Part shown: in pieces, positions 8,891 to 17,820 of the stretch | Position numbering within the stretch: position 1 is the stretch's first letter | Layout: each line of letters opens with the position of its first letter | Assembly (NCBI GenBank): GCA_965200465.1 | Contig: OZ241358.1 | Coordinates: 3,224,001-3,288,000 of the forward strand | Direction of reading: 5' to 3' | From: Azophilus sp965200465 | GTDB taxonomy: Bacteria; Pseudomonadota; Gammaproteobacteria; Pseudomonadales; Azotimanducaceae | Length of the DNA stretch: 64,000 nucleotides | Made by a program: the position numbers and the translations under genes | The notes under the pieces: model-generated | What the model was told of the DNA's origin: nothing | Database searches by the model: none | The model's input: only the letters and a program-made list of their open reading frames with translations

Positions 8891-10249
8891 ATGGCCAAAC
8901 CCCAAACCGCCTACGTCTGCGCCTCCTGCGGGGCGCGGCACACGCAGTGGCAGGGGCGCTGCGCCGCCTGTGGGGAGTGGAACAGCCTGTCGCAATTGCG
9001 CTTGGGGCCGGCACCCGCCCCTAGGGACGGCTTTGGCGGCACGTCCGCGGCCGCCCGCAAGCTTTCCGAGGTGAAGGCGGAGTCCGCGCACCGCTTGGCC
9101 ACGGGCTTCAACGAACTGGACCGCGTGCTCGGCGGCGGGCTGGTGGCCGGTTCCGTGGTGCTCATCGGCGGCGACCCCGGCGCCGGCAAGAGCACCCTGC
9201 TGCTGCAGGTGTGCGCCGCGGTCAGCGCCGAGGCGCCCGTCCTCTACGCCACGGGGGAGGAGTCCTTGGAGCAGCTTGCGCTCAGATGCCAACGGCTGCG
9301 GCTGCCGGCCGGGAACCTGGAGGCGGTCGCCGAGACCCGGGCGGAGGTGGTGGCCGGTTTGGTGGAGGAGCGCAATCCCAAGCTGCTGGTGCTGGACTCA
9401 GTGCAGGTCATGCAGTTGGAGAGCGTTGACGGCACCCCCGGCAGCTTAAGCCAAGTGCGCGAAACCGCCGCCTACTTCACCAGGCTGGCCAAATCCAGCG
9501 GCGCTGTCGTGGTGCTGGTTGGCCACGTCACCAAGGAGGGCAACTTGGCCGGGCCGAAAGTCCTGGAGCACATGATCGACTGCTTTTTGATGTTGGACAG
9601 CCCCGCCGGCAGCCGCTATCGGACCCTGCGCGGAATCAAGAATCGGTTCGGCGCCGTCAATGAACTCGGCGTCTTCGCCATGACCGAGCGGGGCATGCGC
9701 GAAGTCGCCAATCCCTCGGCGATCTTCCTGCAGCGCGGCAAGGTCGAATCTCCCGGCAGCGTCGCCACCGTGATTTGGGAGGGCACCCGGCCGATTCTGG
9801 TTGAAATCCAAGCGCTGGTGAACCAGGTTCAGGGCGGCTACGCAAGGCGCGTGGCGGTCGGCTTGGACCAGCAGCGCTTGGCGATGCACTTGGCCGTGCT
9901 GCATCGCCACTGCGGCATTCAACTTGCCGACCAGGACGTCTTCGCCAACGTGGTCGGCGGCGTGCGAATTGCGGAGACGGGGAGCGACTTGGCGCTGATG
10001 CTGGCGGTGTTGTCCTCCCTTCGGGACCGTCCTCTGCCCAAGCAACTCATAGTGTTCGGGGAACTGGGCCTGACCGGCGAAGTGCGCCCGGTCCCCAACG
10101 GCCAGGAGCGCCTGCGCGAAGCAGGCAAGCATGGCTTCAAAATCGCCGTCGCGCCGCACGACAACCGGCCTAGGGAGGCCATTGCGGGAATGGCCGTGCA
10201 TGGGGTCAAGAACCTAGCCGCCGCCTTGGACGCGGTCGCCTCCCTATGA
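8891..10249 (+). CDS. radA: DNA repair protein RadA (Sms)
   Basis: RecA-like ATPase that drives branch migration of recombination intermediates. It has 452 residues. There is an N-terminal C4 zinc finger (YVCASCG ... RCAACGEWN), Walker A GGDPGAGKSTLLLQ near residue 95, the RadA-specific KNRFG motif (RGIKNRFGAVNELGVF), and a C-terminal Lon-protease-like domain with GGVRIAETGSDLAL and FGELGLTGEVRPV. The ATG at 8891 is chosen because the zinc finger begins directly after it. Co-directional with dnaB (28-bp gap), probably one transcript. Confidence 0.95.
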   Translation: MAKPQTAYVCASCGARHTQWQGRCAACGEWNSLSQLRLGPAPAPRDGFGGTSAAARKLSEVKAESAHRLATGFNELDRVLGGGLVAGSVVLIGGDPGAGKSTLLLQVCAAVSAEAPVLYATGEESLEQLALRCQRLRLPAGNLEAVAETRAEVVAGLVEERNPKLLVLDSVQVMQLESVDGTPGSLSQVRETAAYFTRLAKSSGAVVVLVGHVTKEGNLAGPKVLEHMIDCFLMLDSPAGSRYRTLRGIKNRFGAVNELGVFAMTERGMREVANPSAIFLQRGKVESPGSVATVIWEGTRPILVEIQALVNQVQGGYARRVAVGLDQQRLAMHLAVLHRHCGIQLADQDVFANVVGGVRIAETGSDLALMLAVLSSLRDRPLPKQLIVFGELGLTGEVRPVPNGQERLREAGKHGFKIAVAPHDNRPREAIAGMAVHGVKNLAAALDAVASL

Positions 10250-10438
10250 AGCGCCGAGATGCGAAGCGCCGAGACGCCGGCCAAACGCGCCGCTTCAGGC
10301 CGTTGCGGAACCGCCGGCCTCAGCTTTGCGGGCTTTAGTGATTTTCAAGACGCCTCCGAAAAACTTTGGCCCGCAAAAGGCCCAAGGCGCATTATCATGG
10401 TCGGCGAAAACGCCACCAACACAGGGGCTGGAAATCCC

Positions 10439-11722
10439 ATGTTTGCATCGAACGCCTCCGTTGCCTCCGTTGACCCCGAAATCGCCGCCGCCATCAACGA
10501 GGAGCGCCGCCGCCAGGAGGAGCACATCGAGTTGATCGCTTCGGAGAACTACGCCAGCCCTGCGGTCATGGAGGCGCAAGGCACGGCGCTGACCAACAAG
10601 TACGCCGAAGGCTATCCGCACAAGCGCTACTACGGCGGCTGCGAATACGTTGACCAAGCCGAGACCCTCGCCATCGAGCGGGTCAAGTCCCTGTTCCAGG
10701 CGGACTGCGCCAACGTGCAGCCCCACTCCGGCTCCCAGGCCAACGCCGCCGCCTACCTGGCCCTGCTCAACCCCGGCGACACCGTGCTGGGCATGAGCTT
10801 GGCGCATGGCGGGCACCTGACCCACGGCGCCAAGGTGAACTTCTCCGGACGCCTCTACAACGCCGTGCAGTACGGCCTGCATGCGGCCACCGGCGAGGTG
10901 GACTACGACGAGGTGGCGCGGCTGGCCAAAACTCATCGCCCGAAGCTGCTGGTGGCCGGCTTCTCCGCCTACTCAAGGCGCATGGACTGGTCGAGGTTCA
11001 GGGACATCGCCGACGACGTGGGCGCCTACCTGCTGGTCGATATGGCCCATGTGGCCGGCTTGGTGGCCGCGGACCTCTACCCCAGCCCGGTGCGGATCGC
11101 CGATGCAACGACCTCCACCACCCACAAGACCCTGCGCGGCCCCCGGGGCGGCCTCATCCTAGCGAAGGGCAACCCGGAAGTGGAGAAGAAGCTCAACTCG
11201 GCGCTTTTCCCCGGCACCCAAGGCGGCCCCCTGATGCATGTCATCGCCGCCAAGGCGGTTTGCTTCAAGGAAGCCCTGACGCCGGAGTTCAGGCAATACC
11301 AAGCGCAGGTGCTCGCCAACGCGCAGACCATGGCCAACCGCTTCATGGAGCGGGGCTTCAAGGTTGTCTCCGGCGGCACCGACAACCACCTTTTCCTGCT
11401 GGATCTGATCGACGCCGGCATCACCGGCAAGGACGCGGACGCCGCCTTGGGCCGGGCCAACATCACCGTCAACAAGAACGCCGTGCCCAATGATCCGCGC
11501 TCGCCGTTCGTCACCAGCGGCCTGCGCTTAGGCACGCCGGCGGTGACCACCCGCGGCTTCAAGGAGGCCGAATGCATTCAACTGACGGACTGGATCTGCA
11601 CCGTGCTGGAGGACATCTCCGACGAATCCGCAATCGCCAAGGTCAAGGGCAAGGCGCTGGAGCTGTGCCGCGCCTTTCCGGTGTACGGGGCGGCGCCGCT
11701 GGAGGAAGCGCAAGCGGCCTAG
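10439..11722 (+). CDS. glyA: Serine hydroxymethyltransferase
   Basis: PLP enzyme converting serine plus tetrahydrofolate to glycine plus 5,10-methylene-THF. The 427-residue form starts at ATG 10439 (MFASNASVASVDPEIAAAI). An in-frame ATG at 10397 would add 14 residues. Family landmarks are EERRRQEEHIELIASENYAS, the PLP-lysine segment TTSTTHKTLRGPRGG and FPGTQGGPLMHVIAAKAV. A longer open frame reaching back to 10259 is only read-through. nrdR follows after 37 bp, matching the common glyA-nrdR-rib-nusB order. Confidence 0.95.
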   Translation: MFASNASVASVDPEIAAAINEERRRQEEHIELIASENYASPAVMEAQGTALTNKYAEGYPHKRYYGGCEYVDQAETLAIERVKSLFQADCANVQPHSGSQANAAAYLALLNPGDTVLGMSLAHGGHLTHGAKVNFSGRLYNAVQYGLHAATGEVDYDEVARLAKTHRPKLLVAGFSAYSRRMDWSRFRDIADDVGAYLLVDMAHVAGLVAADLYPSPVRIADATTSTTHKTLRGPRGGLILAKGNPEVEKKLNSALFPGTQGGPLMHVIAAKAVCFKEALTPEFRQYQAQVLANAQTMANRFMERGFKVVSGGTDNHLFLLDLIDAGITGKDADAALGRANITVNKNAVPNDPRSPFVTSGLRLGTPAVTTRGFKEAECIQLTDWICTVLEDISDESAIAKVKGKALELCRAFPVYGAAPLEEAQAA

Positions 11723-11759
11723 GCCGCCTCCTGCGGCGCAGCATCGGCGCTAAAGGCTC

Positions 11760-12218
11760 ATGCACTGCCCATTTTGCGCCGCCGCCGACACCAAGGTGAT
11801 CGACTCGCGCTTGGTCAGCGAGGGCAAGTCGGTGCGGCGGCGGCGGGAGTGCGGCCTTTGCGGCGAGCGCTGGACCACCTTCGAGACCGCCGAACTGCTG
11901 ATGCCGAAGATCGTCAAGCGGGACGGCGTCCGGGAGCCCTTCGACGAGGCCAAGCTGCGCCAGGGATTGCGCAAGGCATTGGAGAAGCGGCCCGTTTCGG
12001 ACGAGACCATCGACGCCGCGGTGGGGCGCATGATGGACCGCATTCGGGAGTCCGGGGAGCGGGAGGTCAAATCGGACCAAGTCGGCGAGGCCGTCATGGG
12101 GGAACTGCGCCAACTGGACGCGGTCGCTTATGTTCGCTTCGCCTCCGTGTATCGTGACTTCCAGGACGTGAGCGAATTCCAGTCCGAAATTCGCCGTCTG
12201 AAACGCCATGCGCGATGA
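11760..12218 (+). CDS. nrdR: Transcriptional repressor NrdR
   Basis: Zn-ribbon/ATP-cone repressor of ribonucleotide reductase genes that senses (d)ATP. It has 152 residues, the standard size. The zinc ribbon is at the N-terminus (MHCPFC ... RRRRECGLCGERWTTFE) and the ATP-cone follows from residue ~45 (MPKIVKRDGVREPFDEAKL). The stop codon overlaps the ribD start (ATGA), so the two are translationally coupled. No NrdR boxes for an nrd operon are visible in the window. Confidence 0.96.
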   Translation: MHCPFCAAADTKVIDSRLVSEGKSVRRRRECGLCGERWTTFETAELLMPKIVKRDGVREPFDEAKLRQGLRKALEKRPVSDETIDAAVGRMMDRIRESGEREVKSDQVGEAVMGELRQLDAVAYVRFASVYRDFQDVSEFQSEIRRLKRHAR

Positions 12219-13309
12219 ACGCCGCAACGGACCAGGCTTTTCTTGACGAAGCCGTGGCGCTGGCCGAGCGCGGCCTATGCACCACCACGCCCAATCCCCG
12301 CGTCGGCTGCGTCATCGTCCGCAACGGCCGGGTGCTGGGGCGCGGCTGGCATCAATGGCGCGGCGAAGCCCACGCCGAAGTGCGGGCCTTGCAGGACGCC
12401 GGCGGCGACGTCGCCGGCGCCACCGTTTACACCAGCCTGGAGCCGTGCTGCGTTCAGGGCGAAACCCCGCCATGCGCCGATGCGCTGATCGCCGCCAAGG
12501 TGGAGCGAGTGGTGGCCGGCGCACTGGATCCGGACCCCCGCGTCAACGGCGGCGGCCTGCAGCGGCTAAGGGCGGCCGGCGTCCGCACGCACTTGGCCAA
12601 CCATGAGGGAGCGGAGCGGCTCAACGCGCCCCATCGCCACCGTTTGCAAACCGGGCGCCCTTGGGTGCGCATCAAACTGGCGGCTTCCTTGGACGGACGC
12701 ACGGCCATGGCCTCCGGCGCCAGCCAGTGGATCACGGGAGCGGCGGCGCGCCAGGACGGCCAGCATTGGCGGGCGCGCAGTTGCGCGGTGATCACCGGCA
12801 TCGGCACCTTGCTGGCCGACAACCCCCGGCTGAACGTGCGCGCCAGCCGCTTCGCCGTTGCCGGGCGGTTGCGCCAACCCTTGCGCGTGGTGGTGGACAG
12901 CCGCTTGCGCACGAGTGCGCAGGCCAACATCTTCAAGGCGCCGGGGCCAGTGATGATCGTCCACGCAAGCAGCTCCGGCAAAACCTTGCAGGGGGCGGAG
13001 GCGCCGCCGCTGAGCCAATGTCTGCAATGCGGCGACGGCGCCGTGGACTTGCCGCGCCTCCTCGATCTATTGGGTGCCGAGCCCTGCAACGAAGTGTTGG
13101 TGGAGGCCGGCGCCACCCTGTCCGGCGCCTTCGTCGCCACCGGTCTGTGGGACGAGTTGCTGCTCTACTCGGCGCCCAAGTTCCTCGGCGCCGCCGCCAA
13201 GCCGCTGCTGGACTTTGGCTTGCAGCGTCTGGAGGACGCCATCGGCGGACAAATCATCGACGTCAAAGCCCTTGGGCCGGACCTCCGCGTCCGCTTGGCC
13301 AAGGCTTGA
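12215..13309 (+). CDS. ribD: Bifunctional riboflavin deaminase/reductase RibD
   Basis: Catalyses the second and third steps of riboflavin synthesis. It has 364 residues. The N-terminal deaminase zinc site shows HAEVRAL (His/Glu) and PCCVQGETPPC (two Cys). The C-terminal reductase domain begins near RPWVRIKLAASLDGRTAMAS and contains ITGIGTLLADNPRLNVR. It overlaps nrdR by 4 bp and nusB follows 3 bp after its stop. The rib genes that usually stand between ribD and nusB (ribE, ribBA, ribH) are absent here. Confidence 0.95.
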   Translation: MNAATDQAFLDEAVALAERGLCTTTPNPRVGCVIVRNGRVLGRGWHQWRGEAHAEVRALQDAGGDVAGATVYTSLEPCCVQGETPPCADALIAAKVERVVAGALDPDPRVNGGGLQRLRAAGVRTHLANHEGAERLNAPHRHRLQTGRPWVRIKLAASLDGRTAMASGASQWITGAAARQDGQHWRARSCAVITGIGTLLADNPRLNVRASRFAVAGRLRQPLRVVVDSRLRTSAQANIFKAPGPVMIVHASSSGKTLQGAEAPPLSQCLQCGDGAVDLPRLLDLLGAEPCNEVLVEAGATLSGAFVATGLWDELLLYSAPKFLGAAAKPLLDFGLQRLEDAIGGQIIDVKALGPDLRVRLAKA

Positions 13310-13312
13310 AGC

Positions 13313-13750
13313 ATGTCGGTCAAGCTGGATGTGCGCGGGCGCCGCAAGGCGCGGCGAGCCTTGGTGCAGGCCCTCTATCAGTGGCAGATGAACAAGGCGA
13401 GCGCCGCGGACTTGGCGGCCGAGTTCGCCGAAGGCCGGGCCCTAAAAGGGGCGGACCGGCCGTTCTTCAACGACGTCCTGGAGAGCGCACTGGCCCGCGT
13501 GGCGGAATTGGACAGCCTTTACGAAGGCGTCCTCGACCGGGACTTAGCGAGGCTCGACAGCGTGGAGCTCGCCATCCTGCGTCTAGGCGTCTGCGAACTG
13601 CTGTGCCGCGAGGACGTGCCGGCGACTGTGGTGATCGACGAGTGCATTGAGTTGGCCAAGCTGTTCGGCGGCCAAGACAGCCACAAGTACATCAACGGCG
13701 TACTCGACAAGCTGGCCGGCCAACTCCGGCGCTCCGCAGCGCAGGCCTGA
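13313..13750 (+). CDS. nusB: Transcription antitermination factor NusB
   Basis: All-helical RNA-binding protein; with NusE (S10) it loads on boxA and supports rRNA antitermination. It has 145 residues. It has the typical start RRKARRALVQALYQWQM and C-terminal LRLGVCELLCREDVPATVVIDECIELAKLFGGQDSHKYINGVLDKL. Its stop overlaps the thiL start (TGATG). It sits in the usual place upstream of thiL. Confidence 0.95.
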   Translation: MSVKLDVRGRRKARRALVQALYQWQMNKASAADLAAEFAEGRALKGADRPFFNDVLESALARVAELDSLYEGVLDRDLARLDSVELAILRLGVCELLCREDVPATVVIDECIELAKLFGGQDSHKYINGVLDKLAGQLRRSAAQA

Positions 13751-14652
13751 TGGACGAGTTCGCCCTGATCGGGCGCATTCTGGCGGAATTTCGGGGTCAG
13801 GCCGGCGGCGGGCGCCCGGATTGGCTGGCGCTGGGGCCGGGCGACGACGCGGCGGCGGTGCGCCCGCCGGCCGGCCATGACCTAGCCAACTCCATAGACA
13901 GCTTCGTGGCGGACGTCCACTTCCCCGCCGCGGCGGCCCCGGAGTTGATTGGCTACCGCTGCATGATGGCGAGCCTCTCCGACCTTGCGGCCATGGCGGC
14001 CAAGCCGGCTTGGGTGCTTGCGGCCCTGAGCCTGCCGGACGGTGGGGAGGACTGGGCGGTGCTCCTCAGCCGGGGCATGGCCGAGGCGGCGCGGGAAGCT
14101 GAGGTTCAGCTGGCCGGCGGCAACCTCGCCGCCGGTCCGGTCATCCTGACGCTCAGCGTCCACGGCTGGGCGCCGGCTGGTTCGCTGCTCGCCCGCAACG
14201 GCGCTCGTCCCGGCGACGCCATTTGCGTTAGCGGGCGCCTTGGCGGCGCCGCCCATGCGCTCAAGAGCCGCGACCTAGCCAACTCGATCCCCGGCCGGCT
14301 TGAGGATTCCGAACGCCCTTATTGGCGCCCCCAGCCGCCCTTCCAACTTGCTCCGGAGCTGCGCCGCCACGCCAGCGCCGGCATCGACGTCTCCGACGGC
14401 CTGCTGCAGGACCTCAACCATCTATGCGCCGCCAGCGGCGTCGGCGCCCAGCTGGACGGCGGCGCCATTCCCTTGGCGCCGGGGGCAAGCCTGGAGGACG
14501 CCCTCGGCGGCGGCGACGACTATGTTCTGGCCTTCACCACCAGCCACGGGCCGCTGCGGGAGCGTTGCGCCCACATCGGCGAAATCGTTGCCGGCCGCGG
14601 CCTGCGGCTTGATGGAGAGCCGGTCGAACCCCAAGGCTTCCGGCACTTTTAG
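13750..14652 (+). CDS. thiL: Thiamine-monophosphate kinase
   Basis: Phosphorylates thiamine phosphate to thiamine diphosphate with ATP. It has 300 residues, slightly short for the family (about 320). Landmarks are EFALIGRILAEF, the PurM-type GPGDDAAAVRPPAGHDLANSID and the segments SLSDLAAMAAKPAWVLAAL and ASAGIDVSDGLLQDLNHLCAASGVGAQ. It ends with GDDYVLAFT and a short tail. Last gene of the dnaB-thiL run; convergent with ispA, with a dispersed repeat in the gap. Confidence 0.93.
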   Translation: MDEFALIGRILAEFRGQAGGGRPDWLALGPGDDAAAVRPPAGHDLANSIDSFVADVHFPAAAAPELIGYRCMMASLSDLAAMAAKPAWVLAALSLPDGGEDWAVLLSRGMAEAAREAEVQLAGGNLAAGPVILTLSVHGWAPAGSLLARNGARPGDAICVSGRLGGAAHALKSRDLANSIPGRLEDSERPYWRPQPPFQLAPELRRHASAGIDVSDGLLQDLNHLCAASGVGAQLDGGAIPLAPGASLEDALGGGDDYVLAFTTSHGPLRERCAHIGEIVAGRGLRLDGEPVEPQGFRHF

Positions 14653-14654
14653 CC

Positions 14655-14849
14655 GACCACTCAATGCCCAAGGGCCACACTGCCGACCGAATGCGGGCTT
14701 GCGCCTTCGGTGGCCCCAATCCCTGGATAAGGATCGCCCGGCCTCCCGGGAACGCGGGTGTGCCGCAACCATGCAATCGTCGGGAAAAACCTTGCACGGT
14801 GCGCCTCGCAACGCACTTTAACGACTCCTTGAAGCGGGGCTTGGGGCCT
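14655..14849 (-). repeat. Dispersed ~200-bp repeat, copy 1 (between convergent thiL and ispA)
   Basis: Read on the minus strand, this gap carries the same ordered blocks as three other places (23601-23800, 33446-33666, 33667-33856). These are a core GGCGCACCGTGCAAGGTTTTT, a second block GATTGCATGGTTGCGG, then text with CCCGGGAGGCCGGGCGATCC and an ATTGGGG block. The core contains the palindromic GCACGGTGC followed by a T run. No coding potential is seen. It looks like a non-coding repetitive element, here between two convergent genes. Confidence 0.7.
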
Positions 14850-15728
14850 TCAGTGGGAGCGGTTGACGGCCTGATTTCCCAGTTGCGCCAGCAAGCTGTC
14901 CTGCAAGCCGCTGTCGCGCAGCAGCGCTTGCGCCTCCGCTAGGAGGGCCTGCGCCTTGGCGCGGGCCGCCTCCACGCCCAGGACCGCAGCGAAGGTGGAT
15001 TTGCCGGCCCTCTCGTCGGCCTTGGCCGACTTGCCAAGAGCGGCGCTGTCGCCGATGACGTCAAGCACGTCGTCCATGATCTGAAAGGCTAGGCCGATCC
15101 GACCGCCGAACTCCTCAGCCAGCGCCTGAGACTGCGCATCGGCGTTGGCGAACAGGGCGCCGAGGCGCACCGCGGCGGCAATGAGGGCACCCGTCTTGGC
15201 GCCGTGCAGCGCCTGCAGTTCCGACGGGGTCAATGCACGGCCGACGTTCGCCAAATCGAAGCATTGGCCGCCGGCCATCCCGCGCCAGCCGCTGGCCTCC
15301 GCCAAAACGCCAATGGCGGCCAAGCGGGTTCCGGCGGACGCCGAACTCCTGGCTAAGGTGGAGAAGGCCAATGTCTGCAAGGCGTCCCCGGCCAGGATGG
15401 CCAGCGCTTCGCCGTGGAGGGCGTGGCAACTCGGCGCTCCGCGGCGCAGGGCCGCGTCGTCCATGGCCGGCAGGTCGTCGTGGACCAGCGAATACGCATG
15501 GATGAACTCCAGGGCGCAGGCCGGCGCCAAGGCGTCCTCCGCCCGGCCGCCGAAGGCCGTGCAGGCGGCGCAGGTGAGCAGCGGCCGGAACCTTTTGCCG
15601 CCGCCCAAGGTTGCGTAGCGCATGGCGTCCAGCAGCGCTTGGGCAATGGCGGAGCGCTCCGGCAAAAAACGCAGCAGGGCGTCTTCTATGGCGGCCTTGA
15701 GCGCCTCCAGCTCAGCCCGCCTGCCCAA
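14850..15728 (-). CDS. ispA: Polyprenyl synthetase, (2E,6E)-farnesyl diphosphate synthase type
   Basis: Condenses isopentenyl diphosphate with DMAPP/GPP to farnesyl diphosphate. It has 292 residues. Both aspartate-rich motifs are present: LVHDDLPAMDD (first) and FQIMDDVLDVIGD (second). The early GGGKRFRPLL motif is the usual substrate-binding segment. It is 8 bp downstream of xseB, as in the common xseB-ispA-dxs operon; dxs does not follow. It is convergent with thiL. Confidence 0.94.
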   Translation of the reverse strand: MGRRAELEALKAAIEDALLRFLPERSAIAQALLDAMRYATLGGGKRFRPLLTCAACTAFGGRAEDALAPACALEFIHAYSLVHDDLPAMDDAALRRGAPSCHALHGEALAILAGDALQTLAFSTLARSSASAGTRLAAIGVLAEASGWRGMAGGQCFDLANVGRALTPSELQALHGAKTGALIAAAVRLGALFANADAQSQALAEEFGGRIGLAFQIMDDVLDVIGDSAALGKSAKADERAGKSTFAAVLGVEAARAKAQALLAEAQALLRDSGLQDSLLAQLGNQAVNRSH

Positions 15729-15736
15729 CGGCGCCT

Positions 15737-16009
15737 CTATGACGAATCACCGAGACGCTTGCCCTCGTTCAGGGCCTCGGGGTCCAAGTCCTCGAATTCG
15801 TTGTCCGCGCTCAAGGCCTGCACCCGCAGTTCCGCCTGCTTGAGGGCCGCTTGGCAGCGACGGGTGAGAAGCACCCCGCGTTCAAAGGCGGCTAGGGACT
15901 CCTCCAGCCCCAATTCCCCGGACTCCATTTGCCTGACCAAGGATTCGAGTTCCTGCAGCGCGGCCTCGAAGTCAACCTTGGATGCCGCCGCATCGGCTTG
16001 TGCGGCCAT
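15737..16009 (-). CDS. xseB: Exodeoxyribonuclease VII small subunit
   Basis: Small subunit of ExoVII, which degrades single-stranded DNA together with XseA. It has 90 residues. The family core FEAALQELESLVRQMESGEL, GLEESLAAFERGVLLTRRCQ and AALKQAELRVQ is complete. It is 8 bp upstream of ispA and 3 bp downstream of a small unknown gene. XseA is not in the window. Confidence 0.95.
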   Translation of the reverse strand: MAAQADAAASKVDFEAALQELESLVRQMESGELGLEESLAAFERGVLLTRRCQAALKQAELRVQALSADNEFEDLDPEALNEGKRLGDSS

Positions 16010-16012
16010 GAC

Positions 16013-16276
16013 TCAGGCGGCGTCCAATGGCCGTTCGGCGGCGGCTTGCGGTTGCTTGCCGGTGCGCCGCCAGAGGCCGCTCGCCGGGTCGATGGCGATG
16101 AGGCCCTGCGCCTCCAAGGTGGAGAACTCGCGGCGCACCAGCCAAGCGCCCAAGGGCTGGTTGCGCTCCCGCAAAAGGGTGCAGAGGTCGCCGGGGCGAA
16201 ACTCCGCCCGCCCGGCTTCGGTGAGTTCGCAAATCAATGCGTGCAGGGTTTCGGTGCGCTTGCGGTCAATGCTCAA
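16013..16276 (-). CDS. Small hypothetical protein upstream of xseB
   Basis: I do not recognise this gene. The frame encodes about 87 residues: LSIDRKRTETLHALICELTE, then AGRAEFRPGDLCTLLRERNQ and PLGAWLVRREFSTLEAQGLI, ending in an Ala/Gln tail. This looks like a small winged-helix-like fold (helix-turn-helix, then a wing near LIAIDPASGLWRR). The TTG at 16276 is my start choice; the frame is open further up, into the 3' end of the Sel1 gene. The stop is 3 bp from the xseB start, so it is probably co-transcribed. Start and reality are both uncertain. Confidence 0.45.
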   Translation of the reverse strand: MSIDRKRTETLHALICELTEAGRAEFRPGDLCTLLRERNQPLGAWLVRREFSTLEAQGLIAIDPASGLWRRTGKQPQAAAERPLDAA

Positions 16277-16334
16277 GTGAGGGCGCTCGCTTGTGTGGGA
16301 AGTTGGAGTGCGCCAACTTTGTACCAAAAACCGC

Positions 16335-17708
16335 TCACTCGCGCCAGGGTTCAGTGCGCAGATAGGCGGCCAAGCGAACATTGAACTCGGCGGCTAGGGG
16401 GCTTTCGGCGCCAGCCAGGGCCAAGGCTTGGCGCTGCGCGGCCGCCGCTTCGTCGAACCGCCCTAGTTCGGCGTAGGCCGCCGCCAAGGTGTCCAAGTAG
16501 GCCGGATTGCGCCGCAGAGCCAAGGCCTTCCGCGCCTGCGCCAAGGCCGAGGCGCCATCGCGCATCACCGCCGATTTGGAGGTCGCCCGCAGCCATGCGT
16601 AGTGGTTCAGGGCGGCGCTGTCGTTGCCGGCCGCGGCCGGCACTCCTTCCAGCCAGCGGGAGGCCGCGGCGGCCTCGCCTTGGGCCAGCAACAGCCGCAC
16701 GAGGCGCAAGGTCGGCCGTGCAAAGCCGGCCGCGGCGCCGCCTCGGTACCAGGCTGCGGCTGCCTCCCTGCTCTCGGCAACGCCAAGCCCCGCCTCATAA
16801 ATGTGCCCCAAGCCGATGAAGCTGCCGGGCGCGTTCCTCTGCGCCGCTTCGGCAAACCAAGTTCGAGCGGCGGCGAAGTCCTGCTCCACGTCTTGGCCGG
16901 CCAAGTGGGCATGGGCCAGATTGACCATGCCGATTGCCGAGCCCTGCGCCGCCGCTTGCCGGAAGTAGTTTGCCGAACGGCAGTCCGCCAAGGCGGGGCA
17001 CTCCAGTTCGCCCCTGCGGGCCATGTACCCCAAGGCGACCAGGGCGTCCGTCTCCCCGGCCGCCGCCGCCCGTTCATACCAATGCTGCGCCAAGCCGTTG
17101 TCTCCCCCTGCGCCACGCTTGGCGCGGTGGCTGAAGCCAAGCTGCGTCATCGCCGGACCGTGGCCTTGCGCGGCGGCGCGTTGCAGCCAAGAGTGCGCCT
17201 CATCAACATCCTGAGCGGTTCCGGCGCCGGCCAAATAGGCGTATCCGGTGCGAAACTGACTGTCCGCATGGCCTAAGTCCGCTGCCGTTTTGAAGAACGC
17301 CAAGGCCAGTTCGGAGTCCTGCGGGACGCCGGCGCCCGTGGAGTGCAGATGGCCCACGGCGTTAAGCGCCGCGGGATTGTCGGGGTTGAACTCCAGGGCC
17401 CGGGCGTAGTCCTGAGCGGCGGAAACGTTGAACCCTTCCGCCTGGAAGCTGAATCCGCGAAGGTAGTAGGCGCGGGCTCTTTCGCTTGGGCGTAGCCTAG
17501 GGGCAATCAAGGCTGGATTCAGCCAAACGCGGGCTAGCGCGTGGCGCCCTTGTTCAATCAGTTGCGCGGCGTTGGCGATGTGCCCGCGAGCGTCAAAGGC
17601 CGCAGCCCCCTGCCCCGAACCGCCGAGAACGAGCGGCAGAAGCAGGGCCAAAACGCCGCTCCGCCGACTTGCCCAAGCCCCTTGGCAGCCCGCACCGCCA
17701 ACAAACAT
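16335..17708 (-). CDS. Secreted Sel1-repeat (TPR-like) protein
   Basis: A 457-residue protein with an N-terminal signal sequence (RRSGVLALLLPLVLGGSGQGAAAF), so probably periplasmic. It has a tetratricopeptide-type pair early (RAYYLRGFSFQAEGF...), then at least five Sel1-like repeats of ~36 residues such as DSELALAFFKTAADLGHADS and DVDEAHSWLQRAAAQGHGPA. A further TPR is at the C-terminus (RRNPAYLDTLAAAYAELGRF). The ATG at 17708 has GGAG 8 bp upstream; the ORF extends 12 codons further without support. Such proteins scaffold complexes or regulate envelope processes; no specific role can be given. Confidence 0.8.
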   Translation of the reverse strand: MFVGGAGCQGAWASRRSGVLALLLPLVLGGSGQGAAAFDARGHIANAAQLIEQGRHALARVWLNPALIAPRLRPSERARAYYLRGFSFQAEGFNVSAAQDYARALEFNPDNPAALNAVGHLHSTGAGVPQDSELALAFFKTAADLGHADSQFRTGYAYLAGAGTAQDVDEAHSWLQRAAAQGHGPAMTQLGFSHRAKRGAGGDNGLAQHWYERAAAAGETDALVALGYMARRGELECPALADCRSANYFRQAAAQGSAIGMVNLAHAHLAGQDVEQDFAAARTWFAEAAQRNAPGSFIGLGHIYEAGLGVAESREAAAAWYRGGAAAGFARPTLRLVRLLLAQGEAAAASRWLEGVPAAAGNDSAALNHYAWLRATSKSAVMRDGASALAQARKALALRRNPAYLDTLAAAYAELGRFDEAAAAQRQALALAGAESPLAAEFNVRLAAYLRTEPWRE

Positions 17709-17820
17709 CCGCAAACTCCACCCAGCAAACCCCTGGCGGGACAAGGCTCAAAATCACTTGACACCAACCAAGCCACAACCATACTGCCTTTTCACTTGGC
17801 TTTTCAGACCTCCAGCAGCC

